Source: JAJRRH01 sp047638815 (lineage in GTDB: Bacteria > Bacteroidota > Bacteroidia > Flavobacteriales_D > JABDKJ01). From it: a stretch of DNA of 7,466 nucleotides. The stretch covers positions 1-7,466 of the forward strand of contig JBLIMR010000083.1 in the NCBI GenBank assembly GCA_047638815.1, read 5' to 3'. The translations under genes and the position numbers were made by a program. The notes below the pieces were generated by a model that did not search any database, was not told the DNA's origin, and saw nothing but the letters and a program-made list of their open reading frames with translations. Shown here one piece after another: positions 1-6,344 of this stretch (the stretch's first letter is position 1; each line of letters opens with the position of its first letter).

Positions 1-23
1 CGTTATTATTTACCCCGTTAAAG

Positions 24-791
24 TTACAGCTTAATTAGTTTTTTAATAGCAGATTTTTCATCTGTTCTTAATACAACTGTAAATGCACCTGAAGGCCAGC
101 CACTTGTATCAATTTTCAATATCTCACTTGGGTTTTGGATTATCCTTTTCTCGATTAGCGCACCAATGTAGTTGTATACTTCAATGGTCAAATTTGTATT
201 AAACACATCGTCAAGCGCAATAGTAATTTCATCCATAACTGGATTTGGATAAATGCTTGTACTCAACTCCTCCAATTCTTCAATACCTACTACCTGCCAA
301 TTTCCAACACCGTTTGCACTACAGCCAACAACTGAGAAAAGAGTTCCTCCGTTATGCTCAACGAAATCGCCAACAGTCCATAGTCCTACAGAAGCTGCTT
401 CTGACTCTCTACCTAGGCCGAATGTGCCATATTGCACAAAATCAATCATATTATTACCGTCACCAAAAGAGCCTGTAGGCAGGTAAATGGAAAGGTCACC
501 AGCAATATCATTAAGAGGCCAAATCATTATTACACTCCCCCCTGCAGGAATGTCAGTAAGATCTCCTGACAATACAGTTACTCCAGCAGCAATACCACCA
601 TTTGTATATGAGAACAATGAACAGAATCTGTGCATACTGTAGTCCACAGTCTCTGTTCCATAATTCGTTATAGATATCAAATCTGACCCCGGATTCACGG
701 CTGAAATTCGAACACATTCCTGAGACCAAGATGTCATGGTGAAAACAACAACGAATATTGTTGTGAAAAATAATTTAGTAGAATTTATCAT
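24..791 (-). CDS. Secreted protein with LTD-like domain and T9SS type A C-terminal sorting domain
   Basis: 255 residues. The N-terminus is a signal peptide (hydrophobic stretch about 6-20, likely cleavage near the SWSQ at 21-24), so the protein enters the Sec pathway. Residues about 25-170 resemble the lamin-tail-like (LTD) beta-sandwich domains of Bacteroidota secreted proteins: an early ISITNYGTETVDYS stretch, a CSLFSY segment, LNDIAGDLSIYLP and a GRESEAASVGLWTVGDF segment. Residues about 177-255 form a T9SS type A sorting domain: the YPNP opening (181-184), a VYNYIGALIEKR strand pair, a GxF-type turn (SGAFTVVLRT) and a basic KKLIKL end. By family knowledge such proteins cross the outer membrane through T9SS, and the tail is cleaved during surface attachment or release. 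No catalytic residues are visible, so the role is unknown; adhesion or matrix binding is a guess. It is transcribed divergently from the YceI-kinase operon across 247 bp, so regulatory sites may be shared. The T9SS call is firm; the LTD call is moderate. Confidence 0.88.
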   Translation of the reverse strand: MINSTKLFFTTIFVVVFTMTSWSQECVRISAVNPGSDLISITNYGTETVDYSMHRFCSLFSYTNGGIAAGVTVLSGDLTDIPAGGSVIMIWPLNDIAGDLSIYLPTGSFGDGNNMIDFVQYGTFGLGRESEAASVGLWTVGDFVEHNGGTLFSVVGCSANGVGNWQVVGIEELEELSTSIYPNPVMDEITIALDDVFNTNLTIEVYNYIGALIEKRIIQNPSEILKIDTSGWPSGAFTVVLRTDEKSAIKKLIKL

Positions 792-910
792 ATTAATATG
801 TTTTAATGAGCTATAAAATTACGATGTCTATTTTAATTTAGAAGGATTATTTAAAAACTTATGATCAATTCAGGGAATATTTTTACGGATTGACGAAATG
901 GTCGTGCAAT

Positions 911-937
911 TTCACATTCTTCACCTTATTCACATTT
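911..937. repeat. Three tandem 9-bp repeats, consensus TTCAC[A/C]TTN
   Basis: Three copies lie head to tail with no gap: TTCACATTC (911-919), TTCACCTTA (920-928) and TTCACATTT (929-937). They sit about 100 bp upstream of the 1039 start and just before the hairpin at 948-978. The octamer TCACATTC in the first copy recurs at 5252-5259, in front of the second operon. The arrangement is compatible with an operator array, but the 9-bp period does not match a helical turn, so this could also be simple sequence drift in AT-rich DNA. Function is inferred only from position. Confidence 0.5.
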
Positions 938-947
938 GACATTTGTT

Positions 948-978
948 TCGCTAGAATGATTTGTTTTCATTCTAGCGA
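948..978. promoter_or_regulatory. Perfect 12-bp inverted repeat (hairpin or operator dyad) upstream of the YceI-kinase operon
   Basis: The arms TCGCTAGAATGA (948-959) and TCATTCTAGCGA (967-978) are exact reverse complements around a 7-nt loop, TTTGTTT. A further TTTG/CAAA pairing (942-945 with 980-983) could extend the stem after a small internal loop. It lies 60 bp upstream of the 1039 start, between two genes transcribed away from it, so it does not terminate either of them. The core ATTCTAGC appears again at 1004-1011, giving three copies of the 8-mer within 62 bp. A weak promoter-like arrangement (TTG at 961-963, TA at 986-987, TTTG at 991-994, one base longer than TAnnTTTG) overlaps the right half. 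A dimer-binding operator or a 5' leader hairpin both fit; the sequence does not choose between them. Confidence 0.6.
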
Positions 979-1038
979 TCAAATTTACCTTTTGAGGATC
1001 ATTATTCTAGCTTTTATCTATTTAGTTTATCGATCTTT

Positions 1039-1587
1039 ATGGCAATGAGATCAGCATTAATTATTTTACTCCTTATTTTACCATTGCTTTATAATGCTCA
1101 AGGTGTTGTGCTAAGAACTGATTCCGCCAAAATTGATTTTGTTTCTGAAGCCCCTCTTGAATTTATTTCAGCAAGTTCAAACGAATGTTCTGGCATTCTT
1201 GATAAGAATAAGAATACGTTCGCTTTTCGTGTCAGAATTAGATCGTTTGAGGGATTTAATAGCCCCTTACAAAAAGAGCATTTTAATGAAAACTATTTAG
1301 AGTCAGAGGATATTCCTTACGCCACATATGTTGGGAAATTTCTAGGCCCTATTAACTATCAATCAAATGAAACTTTTAATGTATCAACAAAGGGATCAAT
1401 TGAAATACATGGTGTAGCGGATGAGCGAGTTATCAATCTTGTCTTTCGCATTGAAGAAAGTGGCGCAATTAATTTTTCAGGAGCGTTTGATGTTGAACTT
1501 GTCACTCATGACATTGATGTTCCAAGAATCGTTTATCAAAAAATATCAGAAACCATACAAATAAGTATTAAAGGGGTGTTGTTGTGA
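1039..1587 (+). CDS. YceI-family periplasmic protein, first gene of the sensor operon
   Basis: 182 residues with a signal peptide (about 1-20, ending YNAQ before G22), so the product is exported. The remainder is one YceI (lipocalin-like beta-barrel) domain of usual length: an opening strand with KIDFVSEAPLEFISA, the EHFNENYLES motif (80-89), and the GSIEIHGV segment (IHGV at 123-126) shared with the YceI paralogue at 5790. By family knowledge, YceI proteins of other bacteria hold isoprenoid or fatty-acyl ligands in the barrel; the ligand here is unknown. The start at 1039 gives MAM; an alternative ATG at 1045 would start two residues later and fits the signal peptide equally well. The stop overlaps the GTG start of the kinase by 4 nt, so the two are probably translationally coupled. 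That suggests, as inference, a periplasmic partner or ligand carrier for the sensor rather than a stand-alone enzyme. Confidence 0.9.
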   Translation: MAMRSALIILLLILPLLYNAQGVVLRTDSAKIDFVSEAPLEFISASSNECSGILDKNKNTFAFRVRIRSFEGFNSPLQKEHFNENYLESEDIPYATYVGKFLGPINYQSNETFNVSTKGSIEIHGVADERVINLVFRIEESGAINFSGAFDVELVTHDIDVPRIVYQKISETIQISIKGVLL

Positions 1588-4364
1588 AAAAAATTCTATT
1601 TCTGATATTTCTTTTATGCCTTACCCCTATGCTAATTAGCGGGCAGAAGATTATTCTGAATGAAATTGAACTTGGAGAAAATAAAACTGTAATTGAGATA
1701 GTTCAAAACCTTGATGGTGCTATTTGGTTTATAACAGATAAGGAAATTTATAATCATGATGGGCATGAACTTAAAATTCAATCTGAAATTCAAGAAAAAA
1801 ACGATCGCTTCACCTCCATTGTTGTGTTTGGCAATAATATATACGTTGGCACTCACAGCGGTAAGTTATTATACTTGAATGGCAACCTATTAATCACATT
1901 GCATGATTTATTAGATGATAGAGTAAACAAAATTGTTCCATACGGGAATAATGCAATTCTTGTGGCTACCAATAAAAATGGATTGAACAGGTACGATATC
2001 ACCCAGAAGAAATTTGAAAGACTTAACAAAATACAACAGATTCAAATAAATGATGTTACAGTTGTAAATAATGAGATCTTCTTGGCGACTGATATCGGAT
2101 TATTTTATCAAGCCGACATTAAAGATGCTGAAATTGAAGTAGGTAATATTGGTGATAATGTTCTCACTAATTTATGCTCCCAAGATTCGCGATATCTATG
2201 GATGTCGGAATTTGAATCAAAACTATATAGACTTGACCTAACAACCCACGAATTAGACTCCATCACAATATCTAAAAACAATCGAATTAATAATTTGAGT
2301 TGTTCGAATTCCAGGTTATTTATAGCCTCAAAAAAGGGTCTTTTTAATATCTCAATCGAGAATGAAAGCGCCTCTATTTCCAAAAGGAATATAACTCAAG
2401 ACTCCGACAAGAGTATCACTTCCACATTAATTGATGACGAGCAAAACCTTTGGGTTGGCCGCAAGAATAACATCTCAAAATCAAGTCTATTATTCTCCCA
2501 TTGGCCAGTTCCAGTTGAAAGCGAGGTGCATGCTCTAATATATAATGCCAAGCAGCTAACACTAGGCACGAATGATGGGGTATTTAAAATATCCTATCCC
2601 GAAGAATCAATTCAAAAGATATCGAGTAACATCAATGTTACATGCATGGATGCAATGGGTAATGAAACAGCTATTGGAACTTATGATTCTGGATTGATTT
2701 TCATCAATATTAATGATGCAACATCAGATAGGTCAATTTTAGAAAAAGAAACCATTTTGGCGCTTAAATATGTATCAGAGAAAAAGCTGATTGTTGCAAC
2801 TTTATCCGGGGTTCATTTTTTAAAAAAGGAAGGAAGTGAATGGCAATTAGATACTAAAATAAAGGCGCTGAACAATTTCTATATTCTATGCATATATGTT
2901 ACTGATGAGAATAATATTTGGTTTGGCACGGACAAAAAGGGAGCCTTTCATTACAACAATGGACTTGTTAAGCCTTATCATTATGACATAAATGGCAATG
3001 ATCTTAGATCAATCTATTCTATAACCAAAAGTGGTACAGGAAATTTATACGCGAGTTCAAAAGACCTTGGCCTTATTCTATTTGATAATGATGAGTTTGA
3101 GATGGTCCCAAGTCCTCATGGTGATTGGTCCACAACCACAAGTTTATGCCCCATTGGCAAAGAACAACTGCTAATGGTTGGCGTTAAGGAGGTTTCTATA
3201 TTTGATGAAAGATCTCAGGAACTCATGATTTTTGACAAAGATCTACAGATTCTTGCGGGGGAGTCTTTTCTCAATAATTACAGTGAATTTGATGGGCAAG
3301 TGTTTTTTGAACAAAACGGCCGCTTATTCCTTACGAACATCCCGGAATTCAGACAACGTACACATCCACTAACTTCTCTAAAAGGTGTTGAAGTAAACCT
3401 TACAAAAATTGACACTTCAATTCATTACTATCAAGAATTTGAAAATAATTTTTCTTTCACTTTTAATGGAGTTTTGCATCGAAATCCGGACAAGGTCACA
3501 TATAGTTATATATTGGAAGGGTTTGATGATGAATGGAGATATACTGGTGATCGTAAAATTTCATATCCACATTTAGAGCCAGGAAAATATGAATTTAGGG
3601 TGAAATCTAATCATGATAACAATTTCTTAAACACGCACTCTATAGGCTATAGTTTTGAGATAAAAAAAGCCTTTTACAATACACTTTTGTTCAAGATTTT
3701 TCTAGTGGCGCTTGCAATCGCAATAAGTGTAACGTGGTATCGGAACGACAGGAGGCAAAAGGAAACTGACAATCAACTGAAGATTCAGAAAACTGAAACT
3801 CAGCTTAGCAATTTAAAATCACAGTTAAATCCGCACTTTCTTTTTAATAGCTTCAATACAATGATAGGACTCATCGAGGAAGATAGAGATCGCAGCATTG
3901 AGTTCATTGAACACCTTACTGATTTCTATAGACTGGTCCTTGAAATAAGTGAAATGGAATTAATTCCAATTGCAAAAGAAATATCAATGCTCAATGCCTA
4001 TAAACATCTACTAAAAGAGAGGTTTCCTATTGGTCTAAATATTGAAATAGAAGAGAACTGGGACGACTTTCTTATCCCACCTTTGGCGCTCCAACTTTTA
4101 GTTGAGAATGCTGTTAAACATAATGTGGTCAGCGAATCAAAGCCCTTATGTATTTCAATCAAATTAATGGCTGAGAATATTTGCGTTAAGAATAATTACA
4201 ACCCCCGTCCTGTTCCAACCACATCAACTGGGATTGGGCTTTCAAATCTAAAAAAAAGGTATTCCATACTGGCAAATAAGAATATAGAACTCATTATAAG
4301 TGATGAGGATGTAAAAGTGATACTCCCAATAATTTTATCCAGCGACAAAACGTATAAATCATGA
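1584..4364 (+). CDS. Sensor histidine kinase: periplasmic two-propeller, Y_Y_Y, LytS-type kinase
   Basis: 926 residues. Order: signal peptide or N-terminal anchor (1-20); propeller repeats (about 25-605); Y_Y_Y domain (about 620-693, with YSYILEGFDDEWRY); transmembrane helix (about 700-718); short coiled coil (about 722-745); His_kinase phosphoacceptor region with NPHFLFNSFN (749-758, His751); and a GHKL ATPase with N box ENAVKHN (E841, N842) and G box GIGL (883-886). I count about 14 blade-like repeats of the type NIWFGTDKKGAFHYN, which fits two seven-bladed propellers as in Bacteroidota hybrid two-component sensors. Unlike those hybrids, this protein stops after the kinase and has no receiver or AraC part. 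The expected role is to sense a periplasmic signal and phosphorylate the regulator encoded next. The start is GTG, chosen because it sits in a 4-nt overlap with the YceI stop and gives a complete signal peptide. The stop overlaps the regulator ATG by 4 nt. The signal is unknown. Confidence 0.93.
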   Translation: MKKILFLIFLLCLTPMLISGQKIILNEIELGENKTVIEIVQNLDGAIWFITDKEIYNHDGHELKIQSEIQEKNDRFTSIVVFGNNIYVGTHSGKLLYLNGNLLITLHDLLDDRVNKIVPYGNNAILVATNKNGLNRYDITQKKFERLNKIQQIQINDVTVVNNEIFLATDIGLFYQADIKDAEIEVGNIGDNVLTNLCSQDSRYLWMSEFESKLYRLDLTTHELDSITISKNNRINNLSCSNSRLFIASKKGLFNISIENESASISKRNITQDSDKSITSTLIDDEQNLWVGRKNNISKSSLLFSHWPVPVESEVHALIYNAKQLTLGTNDGVFKISYPEESIQKISSNINVTCMDAMGNETAIGTYDSGLIFININDATSDRSILEKETILALKYVSEKKLIVATLSGVHFLKKEGSEWQLDTKIKALNNFYILCIYVTDENNIWFGTDKKGAFHYNNGLVKPYHYDINGNDLRSIYSITKSGTGNLYASSKDLGLILFDNDEFEMVPSPHGDWSTTTSLCPIGKEQLLMVGVKEVSIFDERSQELMIFDKDLQILAGESFLNNYSEFDGQVFFEQNGRLFLTNIPEFRQRTHPLTSLKGVEVNLTKIDTSIHYYQEFENNFSFTFNGVLHRNPDKVTYSYILEGFDDEWRYTGDRKISYPHLEPGKYEFRVKSNHDNNFLNTHSIGYSFEIKKAFYNTLLFKIFLVALAIAISVTWYRNDRRQKETDNQLKIQKTETQLSNLKSQLNPHFLFNSFNTMIGLIEEDRDRSIEFIEHLTDFYRLVLEISEMELIPIAKEISMLNAYKHLLKERFPIGLNIEIEENWDDFLIPPLALQLLVENAVKHNVVSESKPLCISIKLMAENICVKNNYNPRPVPTTSTGIGLSNLKKRYSILANKNIELIISDEDVKVILPIILSSDKTYKS

Positions 4365-5095
4365 CTGCTATACTCTTAGAAGACGAGGCTATTGCCTCAA
4401 GAAGAATGCAAAGACTATTATCAGAATTATTTCCTGGTGAAATTAAACTTGTGGGTGCTTTTGATTCGATTAGGCCATTAGCAGAGTACTTAACTCAACA
4501 TGAACAACCTGACATTCTCTTCTTGGACATAATGGTTGCTGATGGGAATAGTTTTGAGCTGTTCGACTTAGTGAAAGTAAAATCAAACGTCATTTTTGTA
4601 ACTGCGTACGATGAATTTGCGATAAAAGCATTTAGAAATAATGCTGTAGACTATCTCCTTAAGCCAATAAAACACGAACTACTGATAGATGCAGTTTCTA
4701 AAGTTCGGCCTATAAACCTCGATGCCATAGAAAGCATAAACCGAGAGATCAATCCATACAAACAGCGCTTTCTGATCAGATTTGGGAATAAAATTCATAC
4801 GATTAAGACAAACGACATTGCCTATATTTATTCCGAGGATAAACTTAGTTTTTTCATCATGAAGGATGGCTCTAGAGTCTCATCTGATTGGAGATTGCAA
4901 AATATTCAAGAGGAATTGAATCCCGATATGTTTTATCGCGTGAACCGTCAATTTATTGTTCATCTTGATTCACTGGATAAAATACTTCGCTATTCCCGCT
5001 CCAGATTAAATCTGCGACTTTCACCATCATTCCCAAAGGATATTATCATTAGCACTGAAAACACGCCATTATTCAAGAAGTGGCTGGATCGATAA
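4361..5095 (+). CDS. LytTR-family DNA-binding response regulator
   Basis: 244 residues, the usual length for this family. The receiver domain (about 2-118) has the acidic pair E7/D8, phosphoacceptor D56 in ILFLDI, T81 in FVTAYD and K101-P102 in LLKPIK, so all key residues are present. After a short linker, residues about 135-240 form a LytTR DNA-binding domain, recognised by FLIRFGNKIHTI, DIAYIYSEDKL and the typical FYRVNRQFIVHLDSL (191-205). The ATGA overlap with the kinase stop marks it as the cognate partner. By family knowledge LytTR regulators bind as dimers to pairs of short direct repeats about two helical turns apart; such pairs occur 160-235 bp downstream of this gene, before the next operon, making that operon a likely target (inference). 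Confidence 0.94.
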   Translation: MTAILLEDEAIASRRMQRLLSELFPGEIKLVGAFDSIRPLAEYLTQHEQPDILFLDIMVADGNSFELFDLVKVKSNVIFVTAYDEFAIKAFRNNAVDYLLKPIKHELLIDAVSKVRPINLDAIESINREINPYKQRFLIRFGNKIHTIKTNDIAYIYSEDKLSFFIMKDGSRVSSDWRLQNIQEELNPDMFYRVNRQFIVHLDSLDKILRYSRSRLNLRLSPSFPKDIIISTENTPLFKKWLDR

Positions 5096-5171
5096 ATATG
5101 GAATATAGTTAATACAGCTTTATCCTTTAGAGGTTGTTTCTGCTAAACTGTTCATGATTCTTCGTGGAAAT

Positions 5172-5235
5172 AGATGTCATGTTGAGTGCAATCGAAACGG
5201 ACAGGTTTGTTTTAACTGTTCTCAACATGACACCT
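5172..5235. repeat. REP-like palindromic intergenic element
   Basis: The 12-bp arms TGTCATGTTGAG (5175-5186) and CTCAACATGACA (5221-5232) are exact reverse complements, extended by AG/CT (5172-5173 with 5234-5235) after one mismatch. The interior contains a small AAAC/GTTT hairpin (5195-5198, 5205-5208). The TGTCATGTTGAG-NNNN-TCGAAAC pattern resembles, from memory, a dispersed palindromic repeat common between genes in Bacteroidota. It follows the regulator gene by 76 bp, so it could also act as a weak terminator or mRNA-protecting structure, although no clear T-run follows it. It is too short to encode anything. Confidence 0.65.
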
Positions 5236-5251
5236 TTAATTTATTACACTC

Positions 5252-5331
5252 TCACATTCAGATCTACATATTACCCATTCAGCCAACAAGATATTGTACA
5301 TAACCCATTAATATTTGATATTTGACCCATA
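5252..5331 (+). promoter_or_regulatory. Two pairs of short direct repeats, candidate LytTR operator
   Basis: Pair one is TCACATTCAG (5252-5261) and ACCCATTCAG (5273-5282), 21 bp apart, matching at 8 of 9 positions from the second base. Pair two is AACCCATTA (5302-5310) and GACCCATAG (5324-5332 region), with the ACCCAT cores at 5303 and 5325, 22 bp apart. The two pairs are displaced by about 51 bp. LytTR regulators typically recognise short direct repeats separated by 12-13 bp, that is about two helical turns, and the ACC-rich core is similar in flavour to known LytTR sites. The last copy directly follows the -33 TTTG of the promoter. Assignment to the neighbouring regulator is inference. Confidence 0.45.
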
Positions 5332-5350
5332 GGATTAAAACTTATGTTTG
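5322..5350 (+). promoter_or_regulatory. Bacteroidota-type promoter for the OB-fold/YceI/DUF5777 operon
   Basis: An exact TAnnTTTG -7 element (TATGTTTG, 5343-5350) is preceded by a -33 TTG (5322-5324, within TTTG) at a spacing of 18 nt, inside the 17-23 range described for Flavobacterium promoters. Transcription would begin around 5356-5358, leaving a leader of only about 12-14 nt before the ATG at 5370. No purine-rich ribosome-binding site is obvious, which is normal for this phylum. Confidence 0.55.
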
Positions 5351-5369
5351 ATTACCAAAATTATTCCGG

Positions 5370-5771
5370 ATGAAAAAATTGATCATACCTATTGCCCTTC
5401 TCATTGTAGCCGGTGTATGTTATGGAATATATGAATACAACAAAGGTCCAAGAAACTTAAGCAATGAGAAAACGGAATTGCAAATGGATGCAGGAGCATT
5501 AGTTTCTGCGTTTGAAGCAAATGAAAATACAGCAAACGAACTTTATTTAGATAAAGTTGTTGAAGTTTCGGGCACGGTTATTGAAATTGGCACTGATGGA
5601 AGTAATAATATTGTACTTGATGCTGGAAACCCAATGTCAACTATTATTTGCGAATTAGGGGATGAGTCCGCAAATCATGGTTTAAAAATAGGTGAACCGG
5701 CTGTCATTAAAGGACAATGCACCGGATATTTGATGGATGTTATATTTGTTAAATGTGTGGTAATAAAGTAA
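5370..5771 (+). CDS. Membrane-anchored OB-fold (tRNA_anti-like) protein
   Basis: 133 residues. An N-terminal hydrophobic helix (about 4-23) follows MKK; the cysteine in it is preceded by AGV, a poor lipobox, so a membrane anchor or uncleaved signal is more likely than a lipoprotein. Residues about 38-133 form an OB-fold of the tRNA_anti-like type found in small Bacteroidota proteins: an LVSAFEANENTANELY helix, the strand KVVEVSGTV (62-70), NIVLDAG, and the closing IKGQCTGYLMDV (113-124) with FVKCVVIK. Cysteines C94, C117 and C129 lie in the domain. The family name is historical; tRNA binding is not expected for an exported domain and the function is unknown. It is the first gene of a three-gene operon, directly behind a good promoter and candidate operator, with the YceI gene 18 bp downstream. 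Confidence 0.82.
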   Translation: MKKLIIPIALLIVAGVCYGIYEYNKGPRNLSNEKTELQMDAGALVSAFEANENTANELYLDKVVEVSGTVIEIGTDGSNNIVLDAGNPMSTIICELGDESANHGLKIGEPAVIKGQCTGYLMDVIFVKCVVIK

Positions 5772-5789
5772 TTATATAATTTAAAAAAG

Positions 5790-6341
5790 ATGAGAAAAAT
5801 TAGTCTAATAATTCTTGGTTTAGGGCTCTGCGCAAGTGTTAATGCTCAAAAACACTTTACTAAAGCAGGAAGCATTACATTTTATTCGGATGCTCCTACT
5901 GAGAAAATTGAGGCTGTCAATAGCAAAGCAACTTCAGTTATTGACACAGAAAGTGGCGACATTCAATGGTCGGTTCTTATAAAGGCATTTAAATTTGAAA
6001 AAGCTTTAATGGAAGAACATTTTAATGAAAATTACATGGAGAGCTCCAAATTTCCAAAAGGTATTTTCAAAGGGAAGATTACAAATCTATCTGATGTTGA
6101 TTTTAGCACTGATGGAGAATACACTGCTAATATTGCTGGCTCATTAACAATACATGGCGTTGAGAAGGAAATCGAAACGACAGGTTTGATTACCATCTTA
6201 AAAGGTAATGTTATGGGCTCAAGCGAATTTGAGATAACGTTATTAGATTATGAAATAGAAATACCATCTGTTGTAGCTGATAATATTTCAAAGACTGTCC
6301 TTTTAAAAATTCATGCTGAATATGCGAAACTCGCCAAATAA
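5790..6341 (+). CDS. YceI-family periplasmic protein, second copy
   Basis: 183 residues with a signal peptide (about 1-20, ending SVNAQ), followed by a full YceI lipocalin-like domain. Landmarks match the copy at 1039: SITFYSDAPTEKIEA at the first strands, EHFNENYMES (76-85) and GSLTIHGV (IHGV 121-124), then the closing strands EFEITLLDYEIEIPS. The two proteins are clear paralogues but well diverged, especially after IHGV. YceI proteins characterised elsewhere hold isoprenoid or fatty-acyl ligands; here the ligand is unknown. It lies between the OB-fold gene and the DUF5777 gene, with only 3 bp between its stop and the next ATG, so all three are probably one mRNA. This copy looks like an effector of the response, whereas the other is tied to the sensor (inference). 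Confidence 0.92.
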   Translation: MRKISLIILGLGLCASVNAQKHFTKAGSITFYSDAPTEKIEAVNSKATSVIDTESGDIQWSVLIKAFKFEKALMEEHFNENYMESSKFPKGIFKGKITNLSDVDFSTDGEYTANIAGSLTIHGVEKEIETTGLITILKGNVMGSSEFEITLLDYEIEIPSVVADNISKTVLLKIHAEYAKLAK

Positions 6342-6344
6342 AAA

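Noticed and set aside
245..486. Two overlapping 77-residue plus-strand open frames inside the T9SS gene
   Set aside because: They lie antisense to a gene with a clear signal peptide and sorting domain, show no family features, and have no promoter.
948..978. Transcription terminator at the 12-bp hairpin
   Set aside because: Both flanking genes are transcribed away from it, so there is no upstream transcript for it to end; a regulatory role fits better.
1632..2383. Minus-strand open frames of 74 and 91 residues inside the kinase gene
   Set aside because: They are antisense to well-supported propeller repeats and have no recognisable domain.
5172..5235. Small RNA gene or CRISPR-like repeat
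   Set aside because: There is a single palindrome with no spacer-repeat series, no own promoter that I can see and no T-run; a REP-like element explains it better.
5370..5430. Lipoprotein signal in the OB-fold protein
   Set aside because: The only nearby cysteine is preceded by AGV, which does not fit the usual lipobox with G, A or S before cysteine, and the helix continues past it.
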